Source: Accumulibacter sp. (GTDB lineage Bacteria; Pseudomonadota; Gammaproteobacteria; Burkholderiales; Rhodocyclaceae). Taken from it: DNA of 6,972 bases. The stretch covers positions 1 through 6,972 of the forward strand of contig DPSD01000498.1 of assembly GCA_003538495.1 (NCBI GenBank). Direction: 5' to 3'. The position numbers were made by a program, and so were the translations under genes. The notes under the pieces are model-generated. The model was not told the origin of the DNA. It made no database searches and saw only the letters and a program-made list of their open reading frames with translations. Of this stretch, positions 5,551 through 6,972 are shown one piece after another; within the stretch, counting starts at the first letter, position 1, and every line of letters begins with the position of its first letter.

Positions 5551-6972
5551 TCACGACTCGGTCGGGTTTGTAGCGCTGTCGATCTGATCCGAGAGGGTCA
5601 GCCATCGGTCTTCCAGGATGGCCAGCTGCTCGGTGATCTCGTTCATTCTTTGTCCGAGGTTGGCCAGAGCCGGCGCGGACAGCTCGGTAGACAAGCGTGC
5701 TGCGAGCGAGTGCTGTTCTTTCTGGAGATCGAGCAGTGCCTGTTCGACCCTCCCCTGGTCGCGGGTAAGGACTTTCAGGTTGCCGGGCGCCTTCCTCGCT
5801 GCAGCTTCGGCCGACGGTTGCCGTGACGCTGCGGCGCCCTTTGCCGAGGCTTTGAGCTGTTCACGGTTGCGTCTTGCCTCGTCCAGCAGGTAGCGTTGGT
5901 AGTCATCCAGATCGCCGCTGAAGTCTTCCACGCCGCCGCGGGTGACCAGCCAGAACTCGTCGCAGACGGAGCGTAGCAGCGATCGGTCGTGGCTGACCAG
6001 CATCACCGTTCCTTCGAATTCGTTGAGCGCCACCGACAGCGCTTCACGCGTCGCAAGGTCCAGATGGTTGGTCGGCTCGTCGAGCAACAGCAGGTTGGGA
6101 CGCTGCCAGACGATCATGCACAGCACCAGACGTGCCTTTTCGCCACCACTCATCGTGCCGACTGTCTGTTTGACCATGTCGCCGCTGAACTTGAAGGTGC
6201 CGAGGAAGCTGCGCAGATCCTGCTCGCGGCGGCTCTGACCGGCCTGCACGCTTTCCTTCGCCAGGCGCAGCATGTGCTCGAGTGGCGTGTCTTGCGGGCG
6301 CAGGACGTCAAGTTCCTGCTGCGCGAAGTAACCGATGTGCAAGCCCTTTCCTTCGCTGATGAAGCCGTCGGTGCACGCCAGGACGCGGGCGATGGTCTTG
6401 ACCAGCGTCGACTTGCCCTGGCCGTTGGCGCCGAGGATGCCGATCCGCTGGCCGGCCATCACCGACCGCTTGACCTGGCTGACGATCACCGTCGGTGAGC
6501 TGCCGGGAGGGGCATCCGCCGGCGGCGGGTAGCCGAAACAGGCATCGTTCATGGTCAGCATCGGGTTCGGCAGGTTGGCTGGTTCCTCGAACTCGAAGGT
6601 GAAGTCGGCGCTGGCCAGGACGGGAGCCAGTCGTTCGATGCGTTCGAGCGCCTTGACCCGGCTCTGTGCCTGCCTGGCCTTGGTGGCCTTGGCCTTGAAG
6701 CGGGCGATGAAGCTCTGCAGATGGGCGATCTTGTCCTGCTGCTTGGCGTAGGCGTTCTGCTGAAGCTCGAGCTGTTGCGCGCGAGCCTCTTCAAAGAAGC
6801 TGTAGTTGCCGCCGTAACGCGTCAATTGTTCGTTCTCGATGTGCAGGGTCACGGTGCTGATCGCGTCGAGAAACTCGCGGTCGTGGCTGATCACCAGCAT
6901 CGTGCCTTCGTAGCGCGTCAGCCAGGTCTCCAGCCACACCAGCGCATCCAGATCGAGGTGGTTGGTCGGTTC
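5551..6972 (-). CDS. yheS: YheS-family ABC-F ribosome-associated ATPase (5' end cut off)
   Basis: ABC-F proteins have two ATPase domains and no membrane part; they bind the ribosome near the E site and help stalled or difficult translation. The visible 473 residues begin inside the first ATPase domain at EPTNHLDLDAL (Walker B/D-loop), followed by its switch His in VISHDREFLD (fragment 27-36). About 160 residues are missing compared with E. coli YheS (637 aa). The linker (about 61-115) contains HLQSFIARFKAKATKARQAQSR, the charged P-site tRNA-interacting helix region, nearly the same as in E. coli YheS. Second domain: Walker A GANGQGKST (181-189), signature MSGGEKARL (274-282), Walker B LLLLDEPTNHLD (294-305), switch His328 (VSHDRSLLRS). 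A C-terminal coiled coil follows (about 401-466). A Pro-rich stretch GYPPPADAPPGSSPT (147-161) lengthens the start of the second domain. It is the first gene seen of the four-gene - strand run. Confidence 0.9.
   Translation of the reverse strand, partial: EPTNHLDLDALVWLETWLTRYEGTMLVISHDREFLDAISTVTLHIENEQLTRYGGNYSFFEEARAQQLELQQNAYAKQQDKIAHLQSFIARFKAKATKARQAQSRVKALERIERLAPVLASADFTFEFEEPANLPNPMLTMNDACFGYPPPADAPPGSSPTVIVSQVKRSVMAGQRIGILGANGQGKSTLVKTIARVLACTDGFISEGKGLHIGYFAQQELDVLRPQDTPLEHMLRLAKESVQAGQSRREQDLRSFLGTFKFSGDMVKQTVGTMSGGEKARLVLCMIVWQRPNLLLLDEPTNHLDLATREALSVALNEFEGTVMLVSHDRSLLRSVCDEFWLVTRGGVEDFSGDLDDYQRYLLDEARRNREQLKASAKGAAASRQPSAEAAARKAPGNLKVLTRDQGRVEQALLDLQKEQHSLAARLSTELSAPALANLGQRMNEITEQLAILEDRWLTLSDQIDSATNPTES

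Noticed and set aside
5525..5605. Longer hemerythrin start at 5605
   Set aside because: It would overlap the ABC-F coding end by 55 nt and add 27 residues foreign to the family, while ATG 5524 has a good ribosome site.

Overview
The window reads as ordinary chromosomal DNA from a GC-rich, Gram-negative proteobacterium. An outer-membrane TonB-dependent receptor, a YheS-type ABC-F protein, a stand-alone bacteriohemerythrin and a Cache/HAMP/GGDEF signalling protein together fit a betaproteobacterium, perhaps of the Rhodocyclales (Dechloromonas/Accumulibacter-like). That placement is inference from gene style and cannot be proved from this sequence. There is no sign of a phage, transposon, CRISPR array, tRNA or rRNA. 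The window is almost fully coding and both ends cut through genes.

Left half, + strand (1-3044): a compact vitamin B12 uptake operon. It starts inside btuB (outer-membrane cobalamin receptor, plug and N-terminus missing). An 8-nt gap leads to btuC (inner-membrane permease, 329 aa), and a 1-nt gap leads to btuD (ATPase, 259 aa). The three products would carry cobalamin across the outer membrane by TonB-driven import and across the inner membrane by ATP-driven import. The periplasmic binding protein BtuF is not in the window. A 49-nt gap with two small hairpins and a short T-run separates btuD from the opposing genes.

Right half, - strand (6972 down to 3094): four genes in one tight run. First is a YheS-family ABC-F ribosome-associated ATPase (N-terminus outside the window). 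After 26 nt comes a complete bacteriohemerythrin with all seven diiron ligands. Next is a candidate 75-aa small protein, unrecognised, whose start overlaps the hemerythrin stop as ATGA and whose stop overlaps the next start as ATGA. Last is a membrane diguanylate cyclase (dCache sensor, HAMP, GGDEF with an AGDEF signature and an intact RxxD inhibitory site).

The most interesting part is 3094-5524. An oxygen-binding hemerythrin, a small coupled ORF and a c-di-GMP synthase whose periplasmic sensor keeps residues resembling the dCache amino-acid-binding motif appear to be co-translated. This suggests a respiration- or nutrient-linked c-di-GMP module. The individual families are well known, so this is a candidate arrangement and not a proven new system.
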